A stretch of 64,000 bases of DNA from DATENM01 sp045807725 (GCA_045807725.1 JBJMGV010000054.1:1-64000), one strand, 5' to 3'. Positions 1 to 8,854 are shown, counted from the stretch's first letter. Program-made: numbers and translations. Notes: generated from the letters alone by a model not told the origin.

Positions 1-2
1 CG

Positions 3-236
3 GCAGGAGCGAGTGTGGTGAAGCAAGATGAGCAAGCGCAATTCAACTGGACGAAGAAAGGGCCACGGCGAAGTCTGCTGTCGGTGGGGCGCAATGCGCT
101 GAGTTCGGGCTTGTTAAAAAGCGACGAAATTATCAAACAACTGCCGAAGTTGGCGTTGCGTTTAAGTGATCTGAAGTTGGTGAAGGAAGAAAAGCCTGTA
201 AAAAGCCGCGCCAAGGCCGCTGGAGCTAAATCCTGA
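3..236 (+). CDS. C-terminal end of an unidentified protein, cut by the window edge
   Basis: The reading frame is open from base 3 to a TGA at 234-236, so this is probably the last ~77 residues of a larger gene that starts before the window. A GTG at 15 could also start a 73-residue protein, but no convincing ribosome binding site is visible. The product is basic, with a Lys/Arg/Ala-rich tail typical of a disordered C-terminus and a short amphipathic stretch (IIKQLPKLALRLSDLKLV). I do not recognise the family. Confidence 0.4.
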   Translation, partial: AGASVVKQDEQAQFNWTKKGPRRSLLSVGRNALSSGLLKSDEIIKQLPKLALRLSDLKLVKEEKPVKSRAKAAGAKS

Positions 237-290
237 AGACGGGGGGCGGTGAGTATTGAACGCGCCGCGTGTAATGATTGAAGAAGGAAA

Positions 291-392
291 ATGGAATCAC
301 AGATGAACGCAGATGAACACAGATAAAAGAAACGGCGGGAACCGCATCGCTCTTTCCATCCATGTTCATCTGTGTTCATCTGTGGTTGCCTC
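291..392. repeat. Inverted-repeat element with 10-bp tandem words (CAGATGAACA type)
   Basis: Left arm repeats CACAGATGAA about three times; right arm is its complement (TTCATCTGTG repeated). The loop contains the 19-base core GCATCGCTCTTTCCATCCA (344-362), which recurs in reverse complement at 7723-7741 inside another copy. It fills most of the gap before the chemoreceptor-like gene. Confidence 0.85.
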
Positions 393-465
393 TTCTCTGC
401 CCGCATTGACGGGTATGGCCCGCGCCTTTACCATAAGAGTCGACTCGCGTTTCACATAACCGATT

Positions 466-3400
466 ATGAGCAGAACGCGCGACACAGCAACCGACCCGCG
501 AGACAAGACGGCGCGGCCTCGCGCCGGCGGCGACAGCCGACCATCCAATCAGGAAATCTTCGACGCGCTGACTCGCATGGCGCAAGGCGACCTCGCTGTT
601 CGCATCAACGGCGCGGCGGCCAACGCGTCGAGCGAAGACCGGCAATTGCTTCACAACCTCGACGGGCTTGCGCGCCGCTTGCGCTACATCGTCGGACGCT
701 TGCAGCGCGCCGCCGACTCCATCGAAACGGTCGTCGGCGAAGTCCTGCGCGGCACGCAAACGCTATCCGCAGGCGTCATCGACGAAGCCAAGTCGGTCGA
801 AGAGACTTCAAGCTCCATCTCTCAAATCAACGCCTCGATGCATTCGGTAGGCGGCAGCCTCGGCACGTTATCGAACCTGTCGCAATCGACCTCGACCTCT
901 GTGATGGAGATGGCGACCTCGATCAATCACGTTTCTGAAAACGCCGACGAGCTGGCGCAGTTCGTCGAAGAAACCGCTTCGGCTATCGAAGAGATGGCCG
1001 TCAGCATACGCAAGGTCGCCGAGTCCACCGAAGCGCTCGCCGAGTCCGCCGAGAAGACCGCCGGCGCGATGGAGGCGATTGACAACTCGACGCGCAGCAT
1101 CGGCGAATCGGTCAACGAGACGACCGTGCTCGCAGACGAAGTGGCGCGCTCGGCGGACGCCGGCAGTCAGGTCGTCGCCGACACCGCCACCAGCATGAGC
1201 AACATCAAGGGCGCGATTGACGCAGCGACCGAGACGATCACGCGGCTGGGCAGGCGCTCGGAACAGATCGGCGAAGTCACCCACGTCATCAACGAGATTG
1301 CCGACCGTACACACTTGCTGGCGCTGAACGCGGCGATACTGGCGGCGCAGGCCGGCTCGCAGGGGCGCGGCTTTCGCATCGTCGCCGACGAGATTAAAGA
1401 ATTGAGCGAGCGCACCGCCGCTTCAACGCGCGAGATCGAAGATATGATTAAGGCCGTGCGCGAAGACGTGGCCGAAGCCATCGAGCGCGTCGCGGTCGGC
1501 GGCGAACGCGCCGACGAAGGCGTCGAGCTTGCTTCGCGCGCCTCCGAGTTACTGGCAGAGATTCGCGTCAAGACCAACGCCGCTTCGGATCGCATACGCT
1601 TGATCGCCGACGCGACCGCCATTCAAGCGACCGAAAGTCACACCGTCCTCGAAGCGGTTGATCTCGTTCGCCAGCAGGCGCGCGGCATCGAGCGCGCCAC
1701 CAGCGAACAGGCATTGACCTCGCGCCACATCGGCGAGCGCGCCTTGCATATGAGCGAACTCACCGAGCAGGTGCGACGCGCCACCGGCGAACAGGCGCAG
1801 GTCTCGAAGTACATCGCCGAGGCGATGGAAGAGTTGACGATGGTGGTCGAGCAGATTCGCCAGGCCTCGAACGAACAATCGGTCGGAACCGATCAGGTGC
1901 TGCGCGCCATCGAGACGATCAAGGAAGTCGTCGGGCGCAATCAAGCGTCCATCTCAGGGATTAACAGCGCCGTTGACTTACTTGTGCGCGAAGCCGAATT
2001 GCTCAACCGCGAAGTCGAAGCCTTCTCGCTGCCCGCGCCCGAACGCGGCGGTCACCTCAGATTCGGGCTGCGCACGTCGCAGCTCTCGCTCGACCCGGCG
2101 ACGCTCTCTTCGATCTCGCGCATCGAAGTGATGGCCAATATCTTTGAAGGGCTGGTGCAGTTCGGCGAGCGCGCAGACATACGCCCGGCCATCGCCGAAC
2201 GCTGGGAGATTTCGCCGGACGGTCGCGTCTACACGTTTTACTTGCGCGAGGCGGCGCGCTTCCACAACGGGCGGCGCGTGCGCGGCGATGACGTGAAGTA
2301 TTCATTCGAGCGGCAGATGCGCCAGAACGAAGACGCCGCCGCCTGGGTCTTTCGCCCGATTGTCGGCGCGGATCAATTCATGGCCGGCGAAACCGATTCT
2401 GTAGCCGGCATTACGGTCAGCGGCGAGCACGTTGTGAAGATCGAGTTGATTCAGCCGGTCGCCTTCTTCCTATCGACGCTCTGTATGGACTACTGCTACA
2501 TCGTGCCGCGCGAAGAGATCGAGCGCCCGGCGATGGACTTCGCGTTGCGGCCCGTCGGCAGCGGCCCGTTCCGCGTCGCCGAGCCGATGGCCGGCAACGA
2601 AGTGATGCTCGAACGCTTTGAGAATTACTGGAACGCCGAGCTGCCTTACGTGGATCGCCTGACGGCTTACTTCCACATGACTGCCGAAGAGATACTCGAA
2701 GCGTTCATGCGCAAGGAGCTTGATTACGTCAGCGACCTGCCGCTGACCAGCCTTGCGTTGTTGAGAGAGCGGCCCGAAGAGTTCCACATCCTCGAAGCCG
2801 TACAGTTGCAGACGCGAATGCTGGTCTTTGATTGCGAGCGCCCGCCGTTTTCAGACCGCCGCGTGCGCCAGGCGATCTGTTACGCCATCAACGGCGAACG
2901 CTTTCTGCGCGAAGTCTATGGCAACATGGCCGAGCCGGCCATCGGGCCGATACCGCCGGGTGTTCTCGGCTATGATGCGAACGAACGCGGCTATGAGTAT
3001 GACCCGGCGCGCGCCAAAGCGTTGCTCGAAGAAGCCGGTTATGACGGCGGCTTCGACACCGAAATCTGGTGGCCGCAGTCCGTCAATACGAACGTCGAGT
3101 GTTTGAAAGACGACCTCGCCGAAGTCGGCATACGCGCCGAGTTTCGCTACGTCGTGCAGGCAGAGATGCAGCGCGGCCTGCGCTTGCGAATGGTGCCAAT
3201 CGCCGGGCGCGACTGGTACGCCGACTATCCCGACCCTGATAATTTCACTTACGTTCTGTTCAACTCGCACAACCGCGAGTTGTTCATCAACGCCTATTCT
3301 AACGAAGAGATCGACCGGCTGACCGCCGAAGCGCGTTCGGTGATGAACCGCGAACAGCGCGAAGCGCTTTACACGCAGGTGACGCGGCTATTGCTCGACG

Positions 3401-3540
3401 ACGCGCCGTGCGCCTTCCTTGCGCACCGGCGCAGCTTCGTCGCCCACCGCGCCAACCTCGAAGGCGTCACGCTGCACCTGCTCGCTCCGTTCATCAAGCC
3501 GAAGGATTTGTGGCTGGCGAAAGCAGAGGCTAGAGACTAG
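466..3540 (+). CDS. Soluble methyl-accepting chemotaxis-type signalling protein fused to a family-5 solute-binding domain
   Basis: The 1024-residue product has a HAMP-like segment (about residues 30-75, with MAQGDLAVRI), a long MCP signalling coiled coil (about 90-510) whose hairpin tip reads EIADRTHLLALNAAILAAQ near residues 273-292, and then, from about residue 527, a complete SBP_bac_5-like domain (oligopeptide/dipeptide ABC binding protein family) to the C-terminus. I see no signal peptide and no membrane segment, so both parts should be cytoplasmic although SBP domains normally work in the periplasm. No che or ABC transporter genes are nearby. The stop codon lies inside a tandem-word repeat, so the last residues (AEARD) are repeat-derived. 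Confidence 0.85.
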   Translation: MSRTRDTATDPRDKTARPRAGGDSRPSNQEIFDALTRMAQGDLAVRINGAAANASSEDRQLLHNLDGLARRLRYIVGRLQRAADSIETVVGEVLRGTQTLSAGVIDEAKSVEETSSSISQINASMHSVGGSLGTLSNLSQSTSTSVMEMATSINHVSENADELAQFVEETASAIEEMAVSIRKVAESTEALAESAEKTAGAMEAIDNSTRSIGESVNETTVLADEVARSADAGSQVVADTATSMSNIKGAIDAATETITRLGRRSEQIGEVTHVINEIADRTHLLALNAAILAAQAGSQGRGFRIVADEIKELSERTAASTREIEDMIKAVREDVAEAIERVAVGGERADEGVELASRASELLAEIRVKTNAASDRIRLIADATAIQATESHTVLEAVDLVRQQARGIERATSEQALTSRHIGERALHMSELTEQVRRATGEQAQVSKYIAEAMEELTMVVEQIRQASNEQSVGTDQVLRAIETIKEVVGRNQASISGINSAVDLLVREAELLNREVEAFSLPAPERGGHLRFGLRTSQLSLDPATLSSISRIEVMANIFEGLVQFGERADIRPAIAERWEISPDGRVYTFYLREAARFHNGRRVRGDDVKYSFERQMRQNEDAAAWVFRPIVGADQFMAGETDSVAGITVSGEHVVKIELIQPVAFFLSTLCMDYCYIVPREEIERPAMDFALRPVGSGPFRVAEPMAGNEVMLERFENYWNAELPYVDRLTAYFHMTAEEILEAFMRKELDYVSDLPLTSLALLRERPEEFHILEAVQLQTRMLVFDCERPPFSDRRVRQAICYAINGERFLREVYGNMAEPAIGPIPPGVLGYDANERGYEYDPARAKALLEEAGYDGGFDTEIWWPQSVNTNVECLKDDLAEVGIRAEFRYVVQAEMQRGLRLRMVPIAGRDWYADYPDPDNFTYVLFNSHNRELFINAYSNEEIDRLTAEARSVMNREQREALYTQVTRLLLDDAPCAFLAHRRSFVAHRANLEGVTLHLLAPFIKPKDLWLAKAEARD

Positions 3541-3616
3541 AGGCCAGAGACTGGAGAAAACCTCCGGTCACTGGCCTCTTTTCCCTAGCCTCTAGCCTCT
3601 AGTCTCTAGCCTCTAC
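3526..3616. repeat. Heptad-word inverted repeat (AGGCTAG type) between convergent genes
   Basis: Left arm is built of 7-bp words like AGGCTAG/AGACTAG, right arm of CCTCTAG/TCTCTAG. The loop holds GAGAAAACCTCCGGTC (3554-3569), found again at 24241-24256. The TAG stop codons of both convergent neighbours (3538-3540 on +, 3613-3615 on -) fall in the arms. The hairpin could also act as a bidirectional terminator, but there is no clear T tract. Confidence 0.9.
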
Positions 3617-4683
3617 TTGAGGTTCTTAAGCTGGTTGATGCGTGCGCGGGTCGCTTTGACGTAGGTGATGACTTCGGCATCATTGAAGCCGCCGGCGCGA
3701 AATGCGTCGGCCAGTTGCTTGTCCGAGAGCCTGCCTAGCAAGTTGCCCATCCAGCGTGCGTTCTCGACCGTCACACCTTCGAGCGCCTTCGGGTCTTTGC
3801 CTTTGTAATGAAAGACTACCTGACCGTTGCGGACGCCTTCGATGAACGCCTGTCCCGCAAAAGCGTCGGGGTCGCCCTTCGTGCCGGCGGGCGCGTTGCC
3901 GAAGCCGGGGAATTTCGTAAAGAAGCTGCCGGTCGAGCCGAGCGTGCCGCCAACATCGGCGATGTAATAAATCTGCACGTCGCGGTCGCCGCCGCCCTTC
4001 TTGTTGGCGCGGATAATTTTGTTGTTGTCCGTCTTCAAGTCCCAGTTGTTCAACAGCGCCATCAGCGCTTTCAATCCTTGCAGCTCACGCGTGCCGAGGA
4101 ACGGGTTGGTGTGCCAGTCCCACAACCCGACTTCTTTGTAGCCGTCGTCGCGCCGCTCGAAACGCACGTCCCAAACGTCGAAGCCGCCGCGCCCTTCGAT
4201 GTGCGTGCGCTTGACGAAGTAGTCCTGATCGACGTGATAGCCGGCGGCCCAGACAAGGCGCGAAGCGGCGGTTTCGGGCTTGGCTTCGGGGCCGAACTTC
4301 ACCGTCCACTTGCGCCCCTTGTCATCGCTGACGTGAATCTTTTCAGACGTGCCTGAGCTGACGCGCTTCTCAAAGGTGAACTTGCCGTTCGGGTCGGGAG
4401 CGCCTTCCGCGCCGCCCTGCCCATTAAACAGGTCGCGGCTTTCGATGTCGGTCGGCTCCGACCACATCATGTTGCGCAGCTCGCGGTCGCTCACGGTCGG
4501 CGACTGATCGGCATCGTCCTTGTCTTTTTTCGCTTTCTTGTCGGACTTGTCCTTCTTCTCTTTTTTGGCCTTCTCGTCTTTATCCTGCGCGGCCAGTCGC
4601 GCGCTCGCCGGGGTGGTCGCGGTCAGGCCGGCCAATAAACAAACAACTGACAGAGCAGCTAAGAGCTTCTTGAGTCGCATCAT
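3613..4683 (-). CDS. Secreted protein of unknown function with kinase-like sequence features
   Basis: A 356-residue protein with a signal peptide (about 1-28), a strongly charged Lys/Asp linker (about 33-60) and a globular domain. The domain shows a pattern reminiscent of HipA/Fam20/PI3K-like atypical kinases: a beta-strand Lys (WTVKFG, K129), a helix Glu (PETAASRL, E137), a catalytic-loop-like NNWDLKTDNN (D215, N220/N221) and a metal-site-like IADVGG (D243). These matches are by eye; the family is not recognised with certainty. If real, it would be an exported kinase-like enzyme or a pseudokinase. Confidence 0.6.
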   Translation of the reverse strand: MMRLKKLLAALSVVCLLAGLTATTPASARLAAQDKDEKAKKEKKDKSDKKAKKDKDDADQSPTVSDRELRNMMWSEPTDIESRDLFNGQGGAEGAPDPNGKFTFEKRVSSGTSEKIHVSDDKGRKWTVKFGPEAKPETAASRLVWAAGYHVDQDYFVKRTHIEGRGGFDVWDVRFERRDDGYKEVGLWDWHTNPFLGTRELQGLKALMALLNNWDLKTDNNKIIRANKKGGGDRDVQIYYIADVGGTLGSTGSFFTKFPGFGNAPAGTKGDPDAFAGQAFIEGVRNGQVVFHYKGKDPKALEGVTVENARWMGNLLGRLSDKQLADAFRAGGFNDAEVITYVKATRARINQLKNLK

Positions 4684-4767
4684 TCCTCGTCCTCCACGCG
4701 GTTTGAATCAGGGTCATTATAGACATTCAGGCAAGCGCCGCAAAGTGGCTTTGCGAAGCGGACGATT

Positions 4768-4840
4768 AATCCACGAAGGACACGAAGCACACAAAGGAGA
4801 CTTTGTGCCCCCTCTGTGTGCTTCGTGTCCTTTGTGGATT
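4768..4840. repeat. Inverted repeat with ~8-bp words (ACACGAAG/CACACAAAGG type)
   Basis: The 30-base arm beginning AATCCACGAAGGACACGAAG is matched by its near-perfect complement ending TCCTTTGTGGATT, with a loop of about 13 bases. It lies between two genes on the minus strand and could fold into a strong hairpin in their transcript. Confidence 0.85.
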
Positions 4841-4862
4841 CCTGTCTTTATCTTTTCGTCAA

Positions 4863-5774
4863 TCAGTTGGAACGTTCGACGAAATCGCCAACGGTCACTT
4901 CAGCGGTCGTGCGCGTGATCATCGCCACGCAGGTGTGGTTTTCGACCTTCAGCACGACTATCTCGCCGAGTACTTTGCGCGGGATGGGCGGGCGGTCCTT
5001 GATTATCTTTTCGAGCGGCTTGGCGGTCGCCTGCACGGCATACTCGCCGCCTTGATAACAGTCGCTGCCGAAATCCTTGTCGCGCTGCTGAACAACATTG
5101 TCCTTCGGCGTTCTCGTGATGCCTTCGGTCGGGCCGGTCTGCCGGTAGATCGTGAAGTAATCGCCGGGCTGCACGTTCTCCTGGCGTCCGAGATCAACGA
5201 AGACGACGCGGTTGGCCGACAGTTGTTCGTGAAAACCGGGCGACATAATGATCTGCCCACGGGTGTCGTTCGTGCCTTCGCTATAACGCGGCAGCGGGCG
5301 GGCGTCGCGCGCGACCGGCGGCGCGACCTCTTCGTAAGGCTTCAACAGGTCGCCGAACTCAACCGTGTCGCACGATACCAGTATCTGTGCGGTCGATGTC
5401 TGGTCATGCACTTCGAGCACGCGCAGCAGGCCGACCTCGCGGACGTAGAAGCCCATCTTCTTTTTAGTGAACGGATGCTTGAATGCGCCAAGCGGGCGAA
5501 TGATGAAATAGGCTGCGCCCGGCTGTATGCCCGCGCCGCGCCCGCGATTGAGAAAGACCACATCGCCCTGCGCGAAGGTCACTTTCATGTTCTCTTGTTC
5601 CGCGCCGACGATCTGCAAATCGGTGCTCGGCATGGCGTCGGCGATATAGCCCGTGCAATAAACGTCCGTGCCCCTGGTGACAGGATCGGCGGCGGACTGC
5701 TGCGCGGCGGCGGGCAGCGCCAGCGGCACTAACAGCGTGGCCGCCAGAACGGCGACGCGAGCGATGAATCTCAT
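4863..5774 (-). CDS. Secreted protein with two FlgT-C-like beta domains
   Basis: I chose the ATG at 5774, preceded by GAAGGAG with 6-base spacing and followed by a clear signal peptide (MRFIARVAVLAATLLVPLAL, then an AAA-Q cleavage region); the longer open frame upstream lacks a site. The mature part holds two similar blocks (GDVVFLNRG..GIQPGAAYFIIRP and VVFVDLG..NVQPGDYFTIYR), each followed by a strand ending near GD. This resembles the C-terminal beta-barrel module of FlgT-like or LysM-associated envelope proteins in Gram-negative bacteria. The exact function is unknown; no flagellar genes are nearby. Confidence 0.65.
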   Translation of the reverse strand: MRFIARVAVLAATLLVPLALPAAAQQSAADPVTRGTDVYCTGYIADAMPSTDLQIVGAEQENMKVTFAQGDVVFLNRGRGAGIQPGAAYFIIRPLGAFKHPFTKKKMGFYVREVGLLRVLEVHDQTSTAQILVSCDTVEFGDLLKPYEEVAPPVARDARPLPRYSEGTNDTRGQIIMSPGFHEQLSANRVVFVDLGRQENVQPGDYFTIYRQTGPTEGITRTPKDNVVQQRDKDFGSDCYQGGEYAVQATAKPLEKIIKDRPPIPRKVLGEIVVLKVENHTCVAMITRTTAEVTVGDFVERSN

Positions 5775-6268
5775 GGCGACTCCTTCGAGTTGGCGGGAGC
5801 GAAACCGACCGGGCCGCAGGGGCAGAAGCGTTAGCCTTTCGACTGCCCGCAAAGTACCAGAGCGCCGTGGTCAAGTCAATAATAAATACCGAGCCGCCGC
5901 GACCTTTAACCGACCGTGCCCACCGTCCATCTCGCCTGTGGAAGTGGCTCTTTAATTTAGAGGCTGCAATTACATTTTAAGCTTTTCGCAAGTGGCTTAA
6001 AAAAGGCGATAAATTGCTTGACACACTGACAAATAAAGCGATAATGGCTGGCAGCCACTTAGGTTAATCGATTCGTAATCATAAGAAGTAATCGGCAATG
6101 AATTGAGGCAATCATCGAGTCAGAGATAAAGGGGGTCAGTTCCTTCGGGGTATGGTATCAGCAAATTCAAACGACACTTGCCGCCCGCGCAATCCTGTTT
6201 AACAGGGTTGCTTCCCTGAGAACCGACGAGCCGATCTGTTTGGGAGAACCAGGAGTAGGAGGTCCATC
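5775..6268. other. Divergent intergenic region with long 5' leader
   Basis: This 494-bp gap separates divergent genes. It contains one good sigma70-type promoter (6018-6045) reading right, followed by about 220 bases of leader before the zinc-ribbon gene. The leader includes a small hairpin around CAATCCTGTTTAACAGGGTTG (6191-6211). It is AT-richer than the surrounding coding DNA. I see no open frame or known riboswitch in it. Confidence 0.5.
6018..6045 (+). promoter_or_regulatory. Sigma70-type promoter
   Basis: Perfect -35 hexamer TTGACA (6018-6023), 16-base spacer, and -10 GATAAT (6040-6045). The only gene downstream on this strand is the zinc-ribbon gene at 6269, so its transcript would carry a leader of about 215 bases. 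Confidence 0.6.
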
Positions 6269-6610
6269 GTGTACGAATACCAGGACAAGATCATCCTATG
6301 CGTGGATTGCGGTGAAGAGTTCGTCTTTACGGCGGGGGAACAGCTCTTCTTCGCCGACAAAGGATTGAAGAACGACCCGAAGCGCTGCAAGACATGCAAG
6401 AACAAAAAGAACGAGCGCATTGCTGCTAATATGGCCAGCTTCGGTCAGGCGTTTCCACGCGAACGAGTCGAGGTGGTGGTGCGTTGCGCCCTGTGCGCCG
6501 TCGAGACTACCGTGCCGTTTCGACCGACACAAGGACGCCCCGTCTATTGCCGTGACTGTTTCCTGAGAATGCGCGCTTCGTCTTCGCACGCTCACGCGCC
6601 GCTTACATAA
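6269..6610 (+). CDS. Zinc-ribbon plus CxxC-x17-CxxC domain protein
   Basis: A 113-residue protein that starts at GTG 6269 after a strong AGGAGG site. The N-terminal half carries a zinc ribbon (LCVDCGEEFVF ... RCKTCKNKK, two CxxC pairs). The C-terminal half has CALC, exactly 17 residues, then CRDC, which is the CxxC-x17-CxxC family arrangement. Such small proteins are widespread in Acidobacteriota, Deltaproteobacteria and Chloroflexi. Their role is not established; nucleic-acid binding is a guess from the fold. A long leader and its own promoter suggest separate regulation. Confidence 0.8.
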   Translation: MYEYQDKIILCVDCGEEFVFTAGEQLFFADKGLKNDPKRCKTCKNKKNERIAANMASFGQAFPRERVEVVVRCALCAVETTVPFRPTQGRPVYCRDCFLRMRASSSHAHAPLT

Positions 6611-6811
6611 TCCCTTTGCCCCTTTGTGTGATTCATCCCTACTATTCGCTTTGCCGCCATTGTGGAGGCGGCGGGGTATTGGTTCGCCGCAAGCCTGGTT
6701 AAGCGGCAAATAACCAGTAAGGGTTCTGCCCTATTTCTTTTTGGAGTTCAGCCGTATTGCCTGTTTACCCACCCTCGCTTCTTCCCTGCGCTGACGAGAC
6801 CGGGTTCAATC

Positions 6812-7633
6812 CTATAGCGAGTTCAGATAGTCGCGGACTTTCTTCATATCCTCCCACGCCTCGCGCTTCTTATCGGGCGAGCGCAGCAGATAGGCCGGGT
6901 GGAAGGTCGGCATGACCTTGATGCCGTTCCAGTCGCGCCACTCGCCGCGCGACCGCGTGATCGTGTCTTTGGTGCGCAGCAGGCATTGAAAGGCGGGCGA
7001 GCCGAGCGCCACGATCACCTGCGGCTTGATGAAGGCGAGCTGGCGAAAGAGGAACTGCTCGCAGGTCGCCACCTCGTCGCGCTCCGGCGTGCGGTTGCCC
7101 GGCTGGCGGCATTTGACGACGTTGGCAATGTAGCATTCATCACGTTTAAGACCGATAGCGGCGATGATCTTTTCAAGCAACTGGCCGGCGCGACCGACGA
7201 AGGGGCGGCCCGTCGCATCTTCGTCCGCGCCCGGCCCTTCGCCGATGAAGACGAGCCGCGCTTGCGGGTTGCCTTCGCCGAAGACGATGTGCGTGCGATG
7301 CTCGTGCAGCTTGCAGCGCGTACACTCGCCGATGTCGGCGCGGATGGCGTCAAGCGACGGGTCTTGCGCCTCAAGGATGGGAAGCGCGTGAGCGGCAGGC
7401 GCGGCCTCTTCAACGGGCAACAGGTCGCCGAACAGGCCAGTCTGTCCGGGCGGCGTCTCTCTCTTTTTCGGCATAAGCTCCTGCGTGGCCGGGTTGATCT
7501 CGATAGCGGCAAGCGAAGTCGCTTGCGGTAGTGAATCGCCAATGTCCGTGACGCCGATCTCGCGGTAAAACTTCAACTGCTCTTCGAGCTGCCGCGCGAC
7601 ATCGGCCATCGCTTCGATGATCTGCTGTGTCAT
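6812..7633 (-). CDS. Uracil-DNA glycosylase, family 4 (iron-sulfur type)
   Basis: This enzyme removes uracil from DNA to start base-excision repair. The 273-residue product has a variable N-terminal extension of about 85 residues, then the iron-sulfur cysteines (CTRCKLHEHR and later VKCRQPGNRTPERDEVATC), the water-activating motif GEGPGADED, the GRPFVGRAGQLL loop, and the C-terminal motif THHP-like FHPAYLLR. These are the hallmarks of UDG families 4 and 5; GEGPGADED favours family 4. The ATG at 7633 begins a short coiled-coil-like N-terminus. It stands alone on the minus strand. Confidence 0.9.
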   Translation of the reverse strand: MTQQIIEAMADVARQLEEQLKFYREIGVTDIGDSLPQATSLAAIEINPATQELMPKKRETPPGQTGLFGDLLPVEEAAPAAHALPILEAQDPSLDAIRADIGECTRCKLHEHRTHIVFGEGNPQARLVFIGEGPGADEDATGRPFVGRAGQLLEKIIAAIGLKRDECYIANVVKCRQPGNRTPERDEVATCEQFLFRQLAFIKPQVIVALGSPAFQCLLRTKDTITRSRGEWRDWNGIKVMPTFHPAYLLRSPDKKREAWEDMKKVRDYLNSL

Positions 7634-7689
7634 TTGCCTTGATTCTCTACGCCGGCGATTCGTTCGTCAATTCGCCCTCGAATGCCTGG

Positions 7690-7796
7690 GAATATGGAAC
7701 CCCAGATGAACACAGATGAACGTGGATGGAAAGAGCGATGCGATTCCGGCTCTTTCTTCGATCTGTGTTGATCTGTGTTCATCTGGGGTTCCTCTT
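7690..7796. repeat. Inverted-repeat element with 10-bp words (CAGATGAACA type), second copy
   Basis: Left arm CCCCAGATGAACACAGATGA, right arm GATCTGTGTTCATCTGGGG. Its loop contains TGGATGGAAAGAGCGATGC (7723-7741), the exact reverse complement of the loop core in the copy at 291-392, so the two elements are related but inserted in opposite orientation. Confidence 0.9.
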
Positions 7797-8044
7797 TCCG
7801 GCAATTCGTCGCGCCCGCCGGGCTTCTGGTAACATGGCAATGGCCGCACGGCTAGCGGCTCAACATTTTAGTAACCACGCGCGCCGCGCCGCCGTCTTAA
7901 TCGTTGGTAGCCGAGAAGCTCGATTACCAAGGCTCTTTGCCAGAGAAGTTCGCGGACAGGCGCTGCGATTGGCGAAAGGCTGAACGAAGTTGGCGTGGTC
8001 ACGTACGTAAAGATTGGCTCGGACCGAGCGGTCGCCGCTGGCGC

Positions 8045-8854
8045 ATGCGATTGAAGCAGTCAGCGCGGGCCGCTCGTGAGCCGCCGCCACACCCTGCCTC
8101 ACCAGTGGAGTTTGATTTGAGAGAGGGCGATCATCGCAGCGCACACAGCACGGCCCCTCACATCGCCGCCGAAGCGCGCGGTGAGGTGCGACCAGTGCCG
8201 CCGCCGGACGATGACGCCAGCGACGAGGTCCTGGAAGCGCGCGAGCCGGTCAACCCGGCTGAAGACGCGCTGATCCAACGCAGCCTCGCCGGCGACCACG
8301 ACGCCTTCGAGGTTCTCGTGCGCCGTTACAGCCCGCGCGTCTTCGCCATCATCGGCAGCTTCTTTCGCCGCCGCGACCAGATCGAAGACATCGCGCAAGA
8401 GGTCTTTGCCAAAGCCTTTTTTTCGCTGGCGACCTTCACGCTGGGCCGCTCGTTTGAAGCCTGGGTCGCGCGCATCGCGGTCAACGCCTGCTACGACCAG
8501 TTGCGCGCTCAGCGGCGGCGCGGCGAGCAGCAGACGCCGCACGAGTCGCAGGAAGAAGACGACTGGCTCGAATTGCAGATGCTCGAAACGGCGCGGGCGC
8601 GTCACCTGTCGGCAGAGCGCCAGCGCGACGCCGCAGAGATCGCCGACAAGCTGCTGGCTAAACTTGAGCCTGAAGACCGGCTCGTCGTGGTATTGATTGA
8701 CCGCGACGGCTATTCGGTCAAGGAAGTGAGCGAGCTGACGGGATGGGGGCAATCGAAAGTCAAGGTGCGCGCCTTTCGCGCGCGACGCGTGCTGCGTAGC
8801 GCCATGAAACGATTGCTCATCAGTGGTGAACGAATGCAGAGGAGTAAGAAATGA
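8045..8854 (+). CDS. ECF-type RNA polymerase sigma factor
   Basis: Region 2 is clear (AFEVLVRRYSPRVFAIIGSFF, then IEDIAQEVFAKAFFSL and FEAWVARIAVNACYDQLR), and region 4 is a helix-turn-helix (YSVKEVSELTGWGQSKVKVRAFRARR). The start is uncertain: the frame is open back to a TTG at 7904. I chose ATG 8045, but the conserved core only begins near 8265, so the N-terminal ~70 residues may be non-coding or a Pro/Ala-rich extension. The 3' end overlaps the anti-sigma gene by 4 bases (ATGA), indicating translational coupling. It probably directs transcription of the cluster that follows. Confidence 0.85.
   Translation: MRLKQSARAAREPPPHPASPVEFDLREGDHRSAHSTAPHIAAEARGEVRPVPPPDDDASDEVLEAREPVNPAEDALIQRSLAGDHDAFEVLVRRYSPRVFAIIGSFFRRRDQIEDIAQEVFAKAFFSLATFTLGRSFEAWVARIAVNACYDQLRAQRRRGEQQTPHESQEEDDWLELQMLETARARHLSAERQRDAAEIADKLLAKLEPEDRLVVVLIDRDGYSVKEVSELTGWGQSKVKVRAFRARRVLRSAMKRLLISGERMQRSKK

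Noticed and set aside
372..938. Long open frames opposite or within the MCP gene and many others
   Set aside because: They are shadow frames caused by high GC at third codon positions and have no recognisable motifs.
6191..6211. Riboswitch in the leader of the zinc-ribbon gene
   Set aside because: Only a single small hairpin is visible and no known riboswitch motif matches.
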